Positions 1 to 5,910 of a DNA stretch of 6,747 bases are shown here, in pieces. This DNA comes from Saprospiraceae bacterium. Lineage in GTDB: Bacteria > Bacteroidota > Bacteroidia > Chitinophagales > Saprospiraceae. Every line of letters begins with the position of its first letter. The stretch's first letter is position 1. The position numbers and the translations under genes were made by a program. The stretch covers positions 1 to 6,747 of the forward strand of contig JALVEG010000612.1 in assembly GCA_027031145.1 (NCBI GenBank), given 5' to 3'. Under the pieces are notes generated by a model, which did not search any database, was not told where the DNA came from, and saw nothing but the letters and a program-made list of their open reading frames with translations.

Positions 1-1763
1 GGTTTAGCATTATTGAAAGGATCTACGGTAAGATCCATAACCCTGAAATAAATATCATCATTATCCGCTAAGATCTGTTTATCGACATCTCTTGGGGTAA
101 ATGTTTTTTCAATATTGGTCTTTTTTACAAAATCATCATGACTGATATATCGGGAATCAACGTTTAAAATATCAAACAGGACAATTAATCCGACTCCGGA
201 AAGTAAAATAGTTTGAGATATTTTTTTATTTACAAATGCCCAGATCAAACCGGTGCCAAGAGCGACAATAACTAGTGTTCTGAATGAATCGGAAACCATC
301 AAAGACTTTCGCAATGAAATTATCGAAGGTAAAAATCCTGTTTCTGCATATCTGGAATCATTAGGCGCAGAAAAGTCAAAAATAGATGTTCCTGCAATTG
401 CAAAAACCAAACTTATACCACCGACTATTCCAAAAGATATCCATAATTTTTTGATAAAATCTTTAGTATCATATTTATCAAAAGCTATAAATTTCAAGGT
501 AAAGATAGCTAAAAATACAATGGGAACAGCTGCAATACCCATTATTGAATTGGGAGTCCTGAATTTATTATACAAAGGGAAATAATCAAAGAATAATCTG
601 TTGAAAAATTCCAGGTTTTTTCCCATTGATAACAAATATAGAAGGACAACCGAGATCAGTGCCCACCATTTGTACTTACCTTTTATTACAAATAATCCTA
701 AAATAAACAAAAAGAATATCAATGCTCCCATATATGGAGGGCCACTGGTGAAAGGCAATTTGCCCCAATACAACGGTGCTATATATGTTTTAAGGCTTCT
801 TCTTGCTGCACGACGGTACTTTTTAGCAAAATCTGAATTTTTTGATACTTTTTCCGAACTACCGCCACCAACGACTCCCGGAATAAAAGTAGAAACCAGG
901 TCCAATGCCCCATTGCTCCAGTTCATAGCATAATTCCATTCAAGTCCTTTGGTTTCGCTGCTTGATTTAGCTTCTCCTTTAGATTTAAGTATCGGTTCAC
1001 CACGCATTGTATCCTTGGAATACTCATAAGTAGTCCATAATTTTGACGCAGATGATCCAAGAGCCAATACAACACCGATGACAAAAATTATTAATGATAC
1101 AGCAATTGGCTTATATTCCTTTTTCTTAAGGTAATCGATGAATTCAATCAATACCAGAATACCGATAATAATTCCAAGATAATAAGTCATCTGAATATGG
1201 TTGGATAATAATTCCAATCCCATTGCAACTGCAAACAGTAAACCACCCCAAAGGTATTTTTTTCTTAAACTTAAAATAACACCTGCTAGAACCAACGGGC
1301 TAAGCATTATTGCCATTATCTTAGTCATATGTCCTGCTTCATATAGAAAGATATTGTTTGTTAGAAAACCGAATGCAAATGCCCCGATCGCAGAAATCCA
1401 TACATTGAATCCTAAAATAAGGAACAAGATATAGAAACTGATCATTCCGAGGATAAAATATCCTGCCGGTCTTGAAAATCCCAACTCCAGAACTTTTCTA
1501 ACATATTTCAAATAATTATGTTGTTGAGGAGCACTTATCTGATATGTGGGCATTCCTCCGAACATGGAATTTGTCCATAATGTAACTTCTCCAGTCTCTT
1601 TTTGAAAATCATTTGATTCTTTAGCCATTGCAATATGGTTTACAATATCACCCTGATACAATGTTTTACCCTGAAACTGAGGAAAGAAGTAAATAATATT
1701 AATTATTATAAAAAATAATAGTACTATAATATGGGGAAGTAACTTTTTAAAATTGATCTTCAT
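1..1763 (-). CDS. YfhO-family polytopic membrane protein, N-terminal part (C terminus beyond left edge)
   Basis: The frame is open for 587 codons from the ATG at 1763-1761 to the window edge; I checked it for stops throughout. The protein begins with a short basic end and a membrane helix (about residues 8-27). The first outside loop follows, with YQGDIVNH (Asp39) and WTNSMFGGMPTYQ (63-75), a pair of motifs typical of Bacteroidota YfhO-family proteins. Many further hydrophobic segments follow. A soluble loop near 293-304 contains IPGVVGGGSSEK, then YWGKLPFTSGPPYMG, and PLYNKFRTPN lies near 395-404. The left end reads YFRVMDLTVDPFNNAK, the start of the conserved C-terminal periplasmic part. 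Family members are about 800 residues, so roughly 200 are missing. YfhO proteins have a GT-C-like fold and in Gram-positives help transfer sugars from polyprenyl-phosphate donors; Asp39 sits where GT-C enzymes carry their catalytic acid. The substrate in this organism is unknown. The gene is transcribed leftward from its own promoter. Confidence 0.88.
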   Translation of the reverse strand, partial: MKINFKKLLPHIIVLLFFIIINIIYFFPQFQGKTLYQGDIVNHIAMAKESNDFQKETGEVTLWTNSMFGGMPTYQISAPQQHNYLKYVRKVLELGFSRPAGYFILGMISFYILFLILGFNVWISAIGAFAFGFLTNNIFLYEAGHMTKIMAIMLSPLVLAGVILSLRKKYLWGGLLFAVAMGLELLSNHIQMTYYLGIIIGILVLIEFIDYLKKKEYKPIAVSLIIFVIGVVLALGSSASKLWTTYEYSKDTMRGEPILKSKGEAKSSSETKGLEWNYAMNWSNGALDLVSTFIPGVVGGGSSEKVSKNSDFAKKYRRAARRSLKTYIAPLYWGKLPFTSGPPYMGALIFFLFILGLFVIKGKYKWWALISVVLLYLLSMGKNLEFFNRLFFDYFPLYNKFRTPNSIMGIAAVPIVFLAIFTLKFIAFDKYDTKDFIKKLWISFGIVGGISLVFAIAGTSIFDFSAPNDSRYAETGFLPSIISLRKSLMVSDSFRTLVIVALGTGLIWAFVNKKISQTILLSGVGLIVLFDILNVDSRYISHDDFVKKTNIEKTFTPRDVDKQILADNDDIYFRVMDLTVDPFNNAK

Positions 1764-1772
1764 AACGTTAAG

Positions 1773-1804
1773 TTTTAGCTAATAAAATTCAAATTTAGCT
1801 AAAA
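1773..1804. repeat. Perfect 10-bp inverted repeat, candidate operator
   Basis: TTTTAGCTAA (1773-1782) is repeated as its exact reverse complement TTAGCTAAAA (1795-1804) with a 12-base spacer. Each arm contains the 8-bp palindrome TTAGCTAA, and the two copies start exactly 20 bp apart, about two helical turns. The right arm overlaps the yfhO -7 box and the left arm lies at the expected transcription start. Only part of the repeat would be transcribed into the yfhO leader, so a dimeric repressor site is more likely than an RNA hairpin. The regulator is unknown, and AT-rich sequence makes chance inverted repeats fairly common. Confidence 0.35.
1790..1797 (-). promoter_or_regulatory. -7 promoter element of the YfhO-family gene
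   Basis: On the minus strand this reads TAAATTTG, a perfect match to the Bacteroidota -7 consensus TAnnTTTG. It lies 26 bases upstream of the ATG at 1763, which would put the transcription start near 1783-1786 and leave a leader of about 20 bases. No clear -33 TTG is seen at the expected distance. The box overlaps one arm of the inverted repeat at 1773-1804. Confidence 0.5.
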
Positions 1805-1830
1805 ATGTAATTTTTTTATATAAGTTTTTA

Positions 1831-1838
1831 TTAATTTG
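1831..1838 (+). promoter_or_regulatory. Weak -7-like element upstream of the YciO/TsaC-like gene
   Basis: TTAATTTG matches the Bacteroidota -7 consensus TAnnTTTG at 7 of 8 positions and lies 31 bases before the ATG at 1870. No convincing -33 element was found. It is the best candidate in this AT-rich 106-bp divergent gap, but only a weak one. Confidence 0.22.
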
Positions 1839-1869
1839 TAAAATAATTTAAGAAAAACTGTTTTTTATT

Positions 1870-2493
1870 ATGTCTGAATTATTGAAAATTCACAGGGAAA
1901 ATCCCGAGAAAAGAAAGTTGAATCATATTGTTGAAAAGATAAAACAAGGAGGAATAATAATTTATCCCACTGATACATTATATGCTTTGGGATGTGACAT
2001 TACCAATAATAAAGCTATTGAACGCATTGCCAAAATAAAAGGAATAGATCCTAAAAAAGCAAATTTTTCATTTATTATAAAAGATTTGAGCCATATCAAT
2101 GATTATGCGAAACCATTTAGCAACAGGGTTTATAAATTGATGAAAAAGAATTTGCCCGGACCATTCACCTTTATCATTAAAGCAAATAATTCAATTCCCA
2201 AGATGCTCAAAAATAATAAAAAAACTATTGGTATCCGTATTCCTGATTCTAATATTGCAATGGAAATTGTCGATTTATTGCATACTCCTTTGATGTCTTC
2301 CTCAATAAAAAATATTGAAAACGGGTTTATTACATATCCCAATGATCCATATGATATCTATGAGGAGTATAAGTATCTTGTTGATATAGTGATCGATGGT
2401 GGCATTGGAGGAGTTGAACCATCGACAGTCGTTGATTGCACGGGAGATGATATTGAAGTAGTAAGACAGGGCAGGGGAGAATTGATATTTTAA
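1870..2493 (+). CDS. YciO/TsaC/Sua5-family protein (annotated class: L-threonylcarbamoyladenylate synthase)
   Basis: This is a complete 207-residue protein with the single YrdC-like alpha/beta domain and no Sua5 C-terminal extension. Visible motifs are YPTDTLYALGCD (32-43), PGPFTFI (96-102), GIRIP (121-125), a serine cluster at 143-145, PSTVVD (184-189) and RQGRG (199-203). TsaC and Sua5 make threonylcarbamoyl-AMP from threonine, bicarbonate and ATP in the cytoplasm, the first step of t6A37 tRNA modification. From memory, the length, the start (KIHRENPEKRKLN), ALGCD followed by AIERI, and KTIGIRIP resemble E. coli YciO more than TsaC. The KxRP signature of TsaC reads K-G-I-D here (57-60), so lysine is kept and arginine is lost. 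Bacteroidota proteins of this type are usually annotated as the synthase and may be the only copy, so the function is probable but not proved. The gene converges with dprA, leaving 50 bases between the two stop codons; no strong terminator is visible there. Confidence 0.85.
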   Translation: MSELLKIHRENPEKRKLNHIVEKIKQGGIIIYPTDTLYALGCDITNNKAIERIAKIKGIDPKKANFSFIIKDLSHINDYAKPFSNRVYKLMKKNLPGPFTFIIKANNSIPKMLKNNKKTIGIRIPDSNIAMEIVDLLHTPLMSSSIKNIENGFITYPNDPYDIYEEYKYLVDIVIDGGIGGVEPSTVVDCTGDDIEVVRQGRGELIF

Positions 2494-2543
2494 GCCGGAT
2501 TATTTATGGTCAAAATGATACTACCTGAGCAGACATGTCAAAT

Positions 2544-3653
2544 TTATTTTCTCAAAATAGTATATCTGGCACCCGGCATATTTTCGATCATCCCTTTTAA
2601 TTCAAGATTGAGGAGGATGGAAGCCAGTTCTCCCATTGTGAATTGGGAAGTATGATGTATTTCATCAACGGACATACTTTCATTTTCAGAATTTTTAAGA
2701 ATATCAAAGATCTTTTGTTCATTTTTATCCAATTCGGCAAACATTTGCATTTGTACGGCTGTAACTTCGGTAGTTTTGGTCCAATTCATCATTCTGGCTA
2801 TATCACTTGCGTTTTCCGTTAGATATGCTATGTTGTTTTTTATTAAAGTATTGGTTCCTCTTGAATATTTATCCTCTATTCTTCCCGGTATGGCAAATAC
2901 ATCTTTATTGTAGTCAAAAGCCATTCTGGCTGTGATCATCGAACCTCCTTTAATATCTGATTCCACTACAAGCAGAGCATCTGATAAACCGGCTATGATC
3001 CTGTTTCTCATAGGGAAGTGCCCTTTATCGGGTTTTGTATCCAAAGGAAATTCACTGAGGATATCACCGTTAAGGGAAATATTTGAACGCAATTTTTGAT
3101 GTTGGGAAGGATAAGTAATGTCAATCCCGTTTCCCATAATACCAATATTGGGAATGTTGTATTTAATCGCAGCCCTGTGTGCTGCAGCGTCTATTCCGAA
3201 AGCTAATCCGCTAACTATTGTGACACCATAGTCTTTAAGTTCATTTATTATTTTATCACAAGCAGCTTTTCCTCTGATAGTTGCATTTCTGGTGCCAACG
3301 ATACCTAAGGTTCTTTTGGCATTGAAAGATCTTGTTCCCTGATAATATAGCAAAACGGGACCATCATTTATGTGTTTTAATCTTGACGGATAATCATTGT
3401 CAAGATAGAATAAAATACCTATATTGTTTTTAGTTACTGATTGTAATATTTTATCGGCATTTTTAAAAACTGTGTCTTTTTTTATTTCATCTGCCAATAT
3501 CAATCCTACTCCCGGAATTTTGGAAAGTGTTCTTTTTGTTTGTTGAAATATTTCTTTCACGCCGCCACAATAACTAACCAGATTTTTTGCCAATACAGGA
3601 CCGACACCCTCAATTTGTGTTAATGCTATTTTATATAAAAGATTATTGTCCAT
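2544..3653 (-). CDS. dprA: DNA-processing protein DprA (Smf)
   Basis: This complete 369-residue protein has the usual DprA architecture. An N-terminal helix-hairpin-helix-like region (about 1-60, with IEGVGPVLAKNL and IPGVGLILADEI) is followed by the Rossmann-type DNA-binding domain, about 75-285. That domain contains GIVGTRNAT (117-125), SGLAFGIDAAAH (148-159), FPMRNRIIAGLSDALLVVE (213-231), GGSMITARMA (236-245) and the glycine-rich end SRGTNTLI (264-271). A C-terminal winged-helix domain covers about 305-367. DprA binds incoming single-stranded DNA in the cytoplasm, protects it and loads RecA during natural transformation; many non-competent bacteria also carry it. The ATG at 3653-3651 gives an N terminus that fits the family. 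On the minus strand, 3671-3662 reads TAATATTTTG, a poor -7-like element. The gene is divergent from the exported-protein gene (53-base gap) and nothing looks broken. Confidence 0.96.
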   Translation of the reverse strand: MDNNLLYKIALTQIEGVGPVLAKNLVSYCGGVKEIFQQTKRTLSKIPGVGLILADEIKKDTVFKNADKILQSVTKNNIGILFYLDNDYPSRLKHINDGPVLLYYQGTRSFNAKRTLGIVGTRNATIRGKAACDKIINELKDYGVTIVSGLAFGIDAAAHRAAIKYNIPNIGIMGNGIDITYPSQHQKLRSNISLNGDILSEFPLDTKPDKGHFPMRNRIIAGLSDALLVVESDIKGGSMITARMAFDYNKDVFAIPGRIEDKYSRGTNTLIKNNIAYLTENASDIARMMNWTKTTEVTAVQMQMFAELDKNEQKIFDILKNSENESMSVDEIHHTSQFTMGELASILLNLELKGMIENMPGARYTILRK

Positions 3654-3680
3654 TTATAATTCAAAATATTAGTAAATTCA

Positions 3681-3688
3681 TATATTTG
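3681..3688 (+). promoter_or_regulatory. -7 promoter element of the exported-protein gene
   Basis: TATATTTG is a perfect match to the Bacteroidota consensus TAnnTTTG, followed by CA as is common. Transcription would begin near 3692-3696 and the ATG at 3707 follows about 12-15 bases later. The position argues for the start at 3707 rather than the in-frame ATG at 3587, which lies upstream of the promoter and inside dprA. No -33 TTG is evident. Confidence 0.5.
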
Positions 3689-3706
3689 CAAGAAATATAT
3701 AGTCTG

Positions 3707-4417
3707 ATGTTTTATAAAAATGTAAATTTAAAAAAAATAGTTTTCAGAAAAGAATTGATAACAATTATAATTCTTTTTTTTACAATTCACCTCAGTGCAC
3801 AATTAAATAGTGAAGTTGGTTATTCAGGAGCATATTTGAAGGCAGATTTGACTAATACGATTATTAACAGATACAATTCCGGCAGTAATATGCTTACTGA
3901 GATGAAAGATCTGAATTATGTCGGTGGCTTTCACTTCGGCTTAATGTATAGAATAGGAATTTTGAAAATCGGAGGTTCCTGGGAGGGACTTTCTGCCAAA
4001 AGAGTTGGGATTGAAGGAGAGCTTAATGCAAATTTTGCAATTGAGAAGAAATTATATTTTTATTTTAATTCATTGTCAGTGAATATTGAATTCCTATATA
4101 GAAATTTTGGTATTGGTGGAACTGCTGATAAAAATATATATAAACTAAAAACCATTATTAATGGTACAACGAGTAAAATTCCGGTAATAGAAGAAGGATT
4201 TAATTCTTCAAAATTGTATTTGATTTTTTATTTACGTGGTAGTGACAAAATAGGAATCGCATTTAAGCCCTATGTAAGAGTTCCCTGGAGGGCATTATCT
4301 ATTGAAAAAATGGCTGATTATTTGAATGTACAACAAAATTCGGCCTTTAAATCTGAGAAGTTTATGCAATTTGGTGTTACTTTTGTGCTTTTAAATGGTT
4401 CGCAAAAGGATTTTTAG
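3707..4417 (+). CDS. Exported protein of unknown function, possible outer-membrane beta-barrel
   Basis: From the ATG at 3707 this encodes 236 residues. Residues 1-31 form a signal peptide: a basic N-region (KNVNLKKIVFRKE), a hydrophobic core (LITIIILFFTI, 17-27) and a signal peptidase I site, HLSA before Gln32. The mature part has alternating, aromatic- and glycine-rich strands such as YVGGFHFGLMYRIGILKIGGSW and KLYFYFNSLSVNIEFLYRNFGIGG. It ends near KFMQFGVTFVLL, all suggesting beta structure, as in small outer-membrane barrels or porin-like proteins. I recognise no specific family. There is no terminal aromatic residue at a strict barrel end except the final Phe, and no Bacteroidota type IX secretion tail. 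The frame is open upstream to 3587, but the signal peptide and promoter favour 3707. It is a single-gene unit between dprA and rpsT, with its own promoter and terminator. Confidence 0.75.
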   Translation: MFYKNVNLKKIVFRKELITIIILFFTIHLSAQLNSEVGYSGAYLKADLTNTIINRYNSGSNMLTEMKDLNYVGGFHFGLMYRIGILKIGGSWEGLSAKRVGIEGELNANFAIEKKLYFYFNSLSVNIEFLYRNFGIGGTADKNIYKLKTIINGTTSKIPVIEEGFNSSKLYLIFYLRGSDKIGIAFKPYVRVPWRALSIEKMADYLNVQQNSAFKSEKFMQFGVTFVLLNGSQKDF

Positions 4418-4439
4418 CGATTTTTTTTATTTTTTTTTA
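4400..4439 (+). terminator. Intrinsic terminator overlapping the stop codon of the exported-protein gene
   Basis: TCGCAAAA (4400-4407) pairs with TTTT and GCGA (4412-4415 and 4417-4420), with a four-base loop and a one-base bulge at 4416. A long T-rich tract follows (4421-4438). The 3' arm contains the TAG stop codon (4415-4417). The stem is short and partly A-T, so strength is uncertain, but the T tract is unusually long. Confidence 0.5.
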
Positions 4440-4446
4440 AATTTTA

Positions 4447-4476
4447 TTTGAATAATTGAAAATTGTATTACCTTTG
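4447..4476 (+). promoter_or_regulatory. rpsT promoter
   Basis: A -33 element TTTG (4447-4450) and a perfect -7 element TACCTTTG (4469-4476) are separated by 18 bases, matching the Bacteroidota sigma-ABfr promoter layout. Transcription should start near 4481-4484, leaving a leader of about 16-19 bases before the ATG at 4500. The leader has no Shine-Dalgarno sequence and is AT-rich, usual for strongly expressed Bacteroidota genes. Confidence 0.65.
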
Positions 4477-4499
4477 CAGCTCAATTTAATTTAATAGAT

Positions 4500-4757
4500 A
4501 TGGCACATCACAAATCGGCGAAAAAAAGAATGAGGCAAGATGCAAAGAAACGCGTCTACAACAGATATTATAAAAAATCTACACGTACGTTTATTCAAAA
4601 TTTACGTAATATGGAAGATAAGGAAAAAGCTGTGGAGTTTTTGCCTAAAGTAATCAGTATGATTGATAAACTGGTTAAGAAAAATCTATGGCACAAAAAC
4701 AAAGGAGCTAATCTGAAAAGAAAATTATCTCATTTTGTAAATACATTAGGAAACTAA
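4500..4757 (+). CDS. rpsT: 30S ribosomal protein S20
   Basis: The 85-residue, highly basic protein matches S20 in length and pattern. It opens MAHHKSAKKRMRQDAKKR, then has YNRYYKKSTRTFIQNLR, and ends with GANLKRKLSHFVNTLGN near the family's conserved A-x-R/K-x-K-S/R-x-L close. S20 is a primary binding protein of 16S rRNA in the small subunit and folds as a helical bundle. The gene is monocistronic here, with its own promoter just upstream and a terminator about 50 bases downstream. No ribosomal autoregulatory structure can be recognised in its short leader. Composition and codon use fit the neighbours. Confidence 0.96.
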   Translation: MAHHKSAKKRMRQDAKKRVYNRYYKKSTRTFIQNLRNMEDKEKAVEFLPKVISMIDKLVKKNLWHKNKGANLKRKLSHFVNTLGN

Positions 4758-4775
4758 TCGATAGTAAAATATAAT

Positions 4776-4801
4776 TAGAAGTAACGTCCGCGTTATTTCT
4801 A
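4776..4801 (+). other. Strong RNA hairpin with UCCG loop in the rpsT 3' untranslated region
   Basis: TAGAAGTAACG (4776-4786) pairs with CGTTATTTCTA (4791-4801), 11 base pairs including one G-U, around the loop TCCG (4787-4790). The loop has the form UNCG, a very stable tetraloop class, although it is closed here by G-C rather than the preferred C-G. No T tract follows, so alone it is not a terminator. It could protect the rpsT 3' end or help the adjacent terminator. Confidence 0.5.
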
Positions 4802-4808
4802 TGAGGGG

Positions 4809-4842
4809 AGGTGCAATCAGTGATTGTGCCTTTATTTTTTTT
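4809..4842 (+). terminator. rpsT intrinsic terminator
   Basis: GGTGCAATC (4810-4818) pairs with GATTGTGCC (4822-4830), with two G-U pairs and the loop AGT; A4809 and T4831 extend the stem. It is followed directly by TTTATTTTTTTT. This is a classic rho-independent terminator about 50 bases after the rpsT stop codon. Confidence 0.82.
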
Positions 4843-4860
4843 ATAGACCAAGTATAAAAT

Positions 4861-4885
4861 CGAATATTTTTAATGAAAATATTTG
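4861..4885. other. AT-rich hairpin, possible second terminator for the minus-strand operon
   Basis: AATATTTT (4863-4870) is followed by a five-base loop and its exact complement AAAATATT (4876-4883); a G-U and a C-G pair extend it to 4861 and 4885. On the minus strand it lies beyond the terminator at 4891-4919 and is followed by ATTTTA, so it could act as a backup. Chance occurrence in such AT-rich DNA is possible. Confidence 0.25.
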
Positions 4886-4890
4886 GAGAT

Positions 4891-4919
4891 TAAAAAATAG
4901 TTTATACCTTTCGGTATAA
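4891..4919 (-). terminator. Intrinsic terminator of the DUF4199-glycosyltransferase operon
   Basis: Read on the minus strand, TTATACC, the loop GAAA and GGTATAA form a perfect 7-bp stem (4919-4902). The loop is a stable GNRA tetraloop. The sequence ACTATTTTTTAA follows, giving the T tract (4897-4892). It lies 29 bases after the glycosyltransferase stop codon. Confidence 0.68.
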
Positions 4920-4947
4920 TACCAATTAGTATAAATTATTTATAAAT

Positions 4948-5883
4948 CTACTCCAACACCTTCTCTATCAAATAATCATTTCTTTCACTGGAAGTCCTTA
5001 GCATCATCTCAGCGAGGAAGCCGGTAACAAACAATTGTGTGCCCACGATAAATGTGAGTATTCCGAAGAAAAATAATGGTCGTGTCGCAATTCCCGGGGA
5101 TCCGAAAAACAATTTGTCTATACTCAAATATGCCAGGATCAAAAAACCTATAAAAATAAAGAAAGAACCCAAAGAACCGAAAAAGTGCATTGGTCTTTTA
5201 CCAAATTTTGAAACAAAGGTGATGGACATAAGGTCAAGAGGACCGTTTATAAATCTTTCGAGTCCGAATTTGGTAACGCCGTATTTTCTCGGTCTGTGAG
5301 TTACTATTTTTTCACCGATTTTTTTGAAACCGGCCCATTTTGCTATGACAGGGATATATCTGTGCATTTCCCCTATGACCTCAATGCTTTTCACTACTTC
5401 ATTTTTGTAGGCTTTCAATCCACAATTAAAATCGTGAAGTTTTATCCCGCTCATCATTCTGGCTACAGCATTGTATAGTTTTGTAGGAATTGTCTTTGAG
5501 AGCGGGTCATATCTTTTCTTTTTCCATCCGGACACCAGATCAAAACCATCTTCTTTAATCATCCGGTACAATTCCGGAATTTCATCCGGACTGTCCTGAA
5601 GATCTGCATCCATAGTTATTACTACTTCTCCCATAGCATGTTTAAATCCTTCATTTAATCCTGCCGATTTGCCATAATTTCTTCTGAATTTTATAGCTTT
5701 GACTTCAGGGAACTTATTTTTTAATTGTTCGATAATCTTCCATGATTCATCCGTACTGCCATCATCCACAAATACGATTTCATAGGAGAAATCATTTTCT
5801 TTCATTACCCTGTCTATCCATTCTGTCAATTCAGGTAATGATTCCGCTTCATTGAACAGAGGAATTACTACAGATATATCCAT
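4948..5883 (-). CDS. GT2 family polyprenyl-phosphate glycosyltransferase (GtrB/CsbB/DPM1-like)
   Basis: This complete 311-residue protein has an N-terminal GT-A domain and two C-terminal membrane helices. The GT-A domain carries SVVIPLFNEAESLPEL (4-19), VDDGSTDESW (39-48), RRNYGKSAGLNEGF (67-80) and the metal-binding motif DADLQD (92-97). It continues with FNCGLKAY (152-159) and MHRYIPVIAKWAGF (173-186), then HRPRKYGVTKFG (196-207). That last set marks enzymes that move a sugar from a nucleotide donor to dolichyl or undecaprenyl phosphate. An amphipathic linker leads to helices near 234-257 and 269-293, and a short cytoplasmic tail ends the protein. The sugar cannot be read from the sequence. 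It starts 27 bases after the DUF4199 stop codon, so the two are probably cotranscribed. No Shine-Dalgarno sequence is seen. ArnC-type aminoarabinose transfer is less likely, since no arn gene is nearby. Confidence 0.92.
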   Translation of the reverse strand: MDISVVIPLFNEAESLPELTEWIDRVMKENDFSYEIVFVDDGSTDESWKIIEQLKNKFPEVKAIKFRRNYGKSAGLNEGFKHAMGEVVITMDADLQDSPDEIPELYRMIKEDGFDLVSGWKKKRYDPLSKTIPTKLYNAVARMMSGIKLHDFNCGLKAYKNEVVKSIEVIGEMHRYIPVIAKWAGFKKIGEKIVTHRPRKYGVTKFGLERFINGPLDLMSITFVSKFGKRPMHFFGSLGSFFIFIGFLILAYLSIDKLFFGSPGIATRPLFFFGILTFIVGTQLFVTGFLAEMMLRTSSERNDYLIEKVLE

Positions 5884-5910
5884 TTTTATTATTTTTTAAC
5901 TTGTTTATGT

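Noticed and set aside
253..1434. Several open frames on the plus strand opposite the YfhO-family gene (253-585, 601-933, 1201-1434).
   Set aside because: They lie antisense to a continuous, motif-bearing minus-strand frame, and their translations are low in recognisable domains. They are shadows of AT-rich coding DNA.
2130..2342. 70-codon minus-strand frame inside the YciO/TsaC-like gene.
   Set aside because: It is fully contained in a well-supported gene on the other strand, and its hydrophobic look follows from the complement of Lys/Asn-rich codons.
3587..3706. N-terminal extension of the exported protein to the ATG at 3587.
   Set aside because: It would start inside dprA and upstream of the TATATTTG promoter, and it would bury the signal peptide 40 residues into the protein.
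4801..4857. 18-codon ORF starting at ATG 4801 after rpsT.
   Set aside because: It runs straight through the rpsT terminator stem and T tract, so it is unlikely to be transcribed whole.
5039..5478. Two plus-strand frames (5039-5299 and 5296-5478) opposite the glycosyltransferase gene.
   Set aside because: Both are antisense to a gene with clear GT2 motifs and show no domain of their own.
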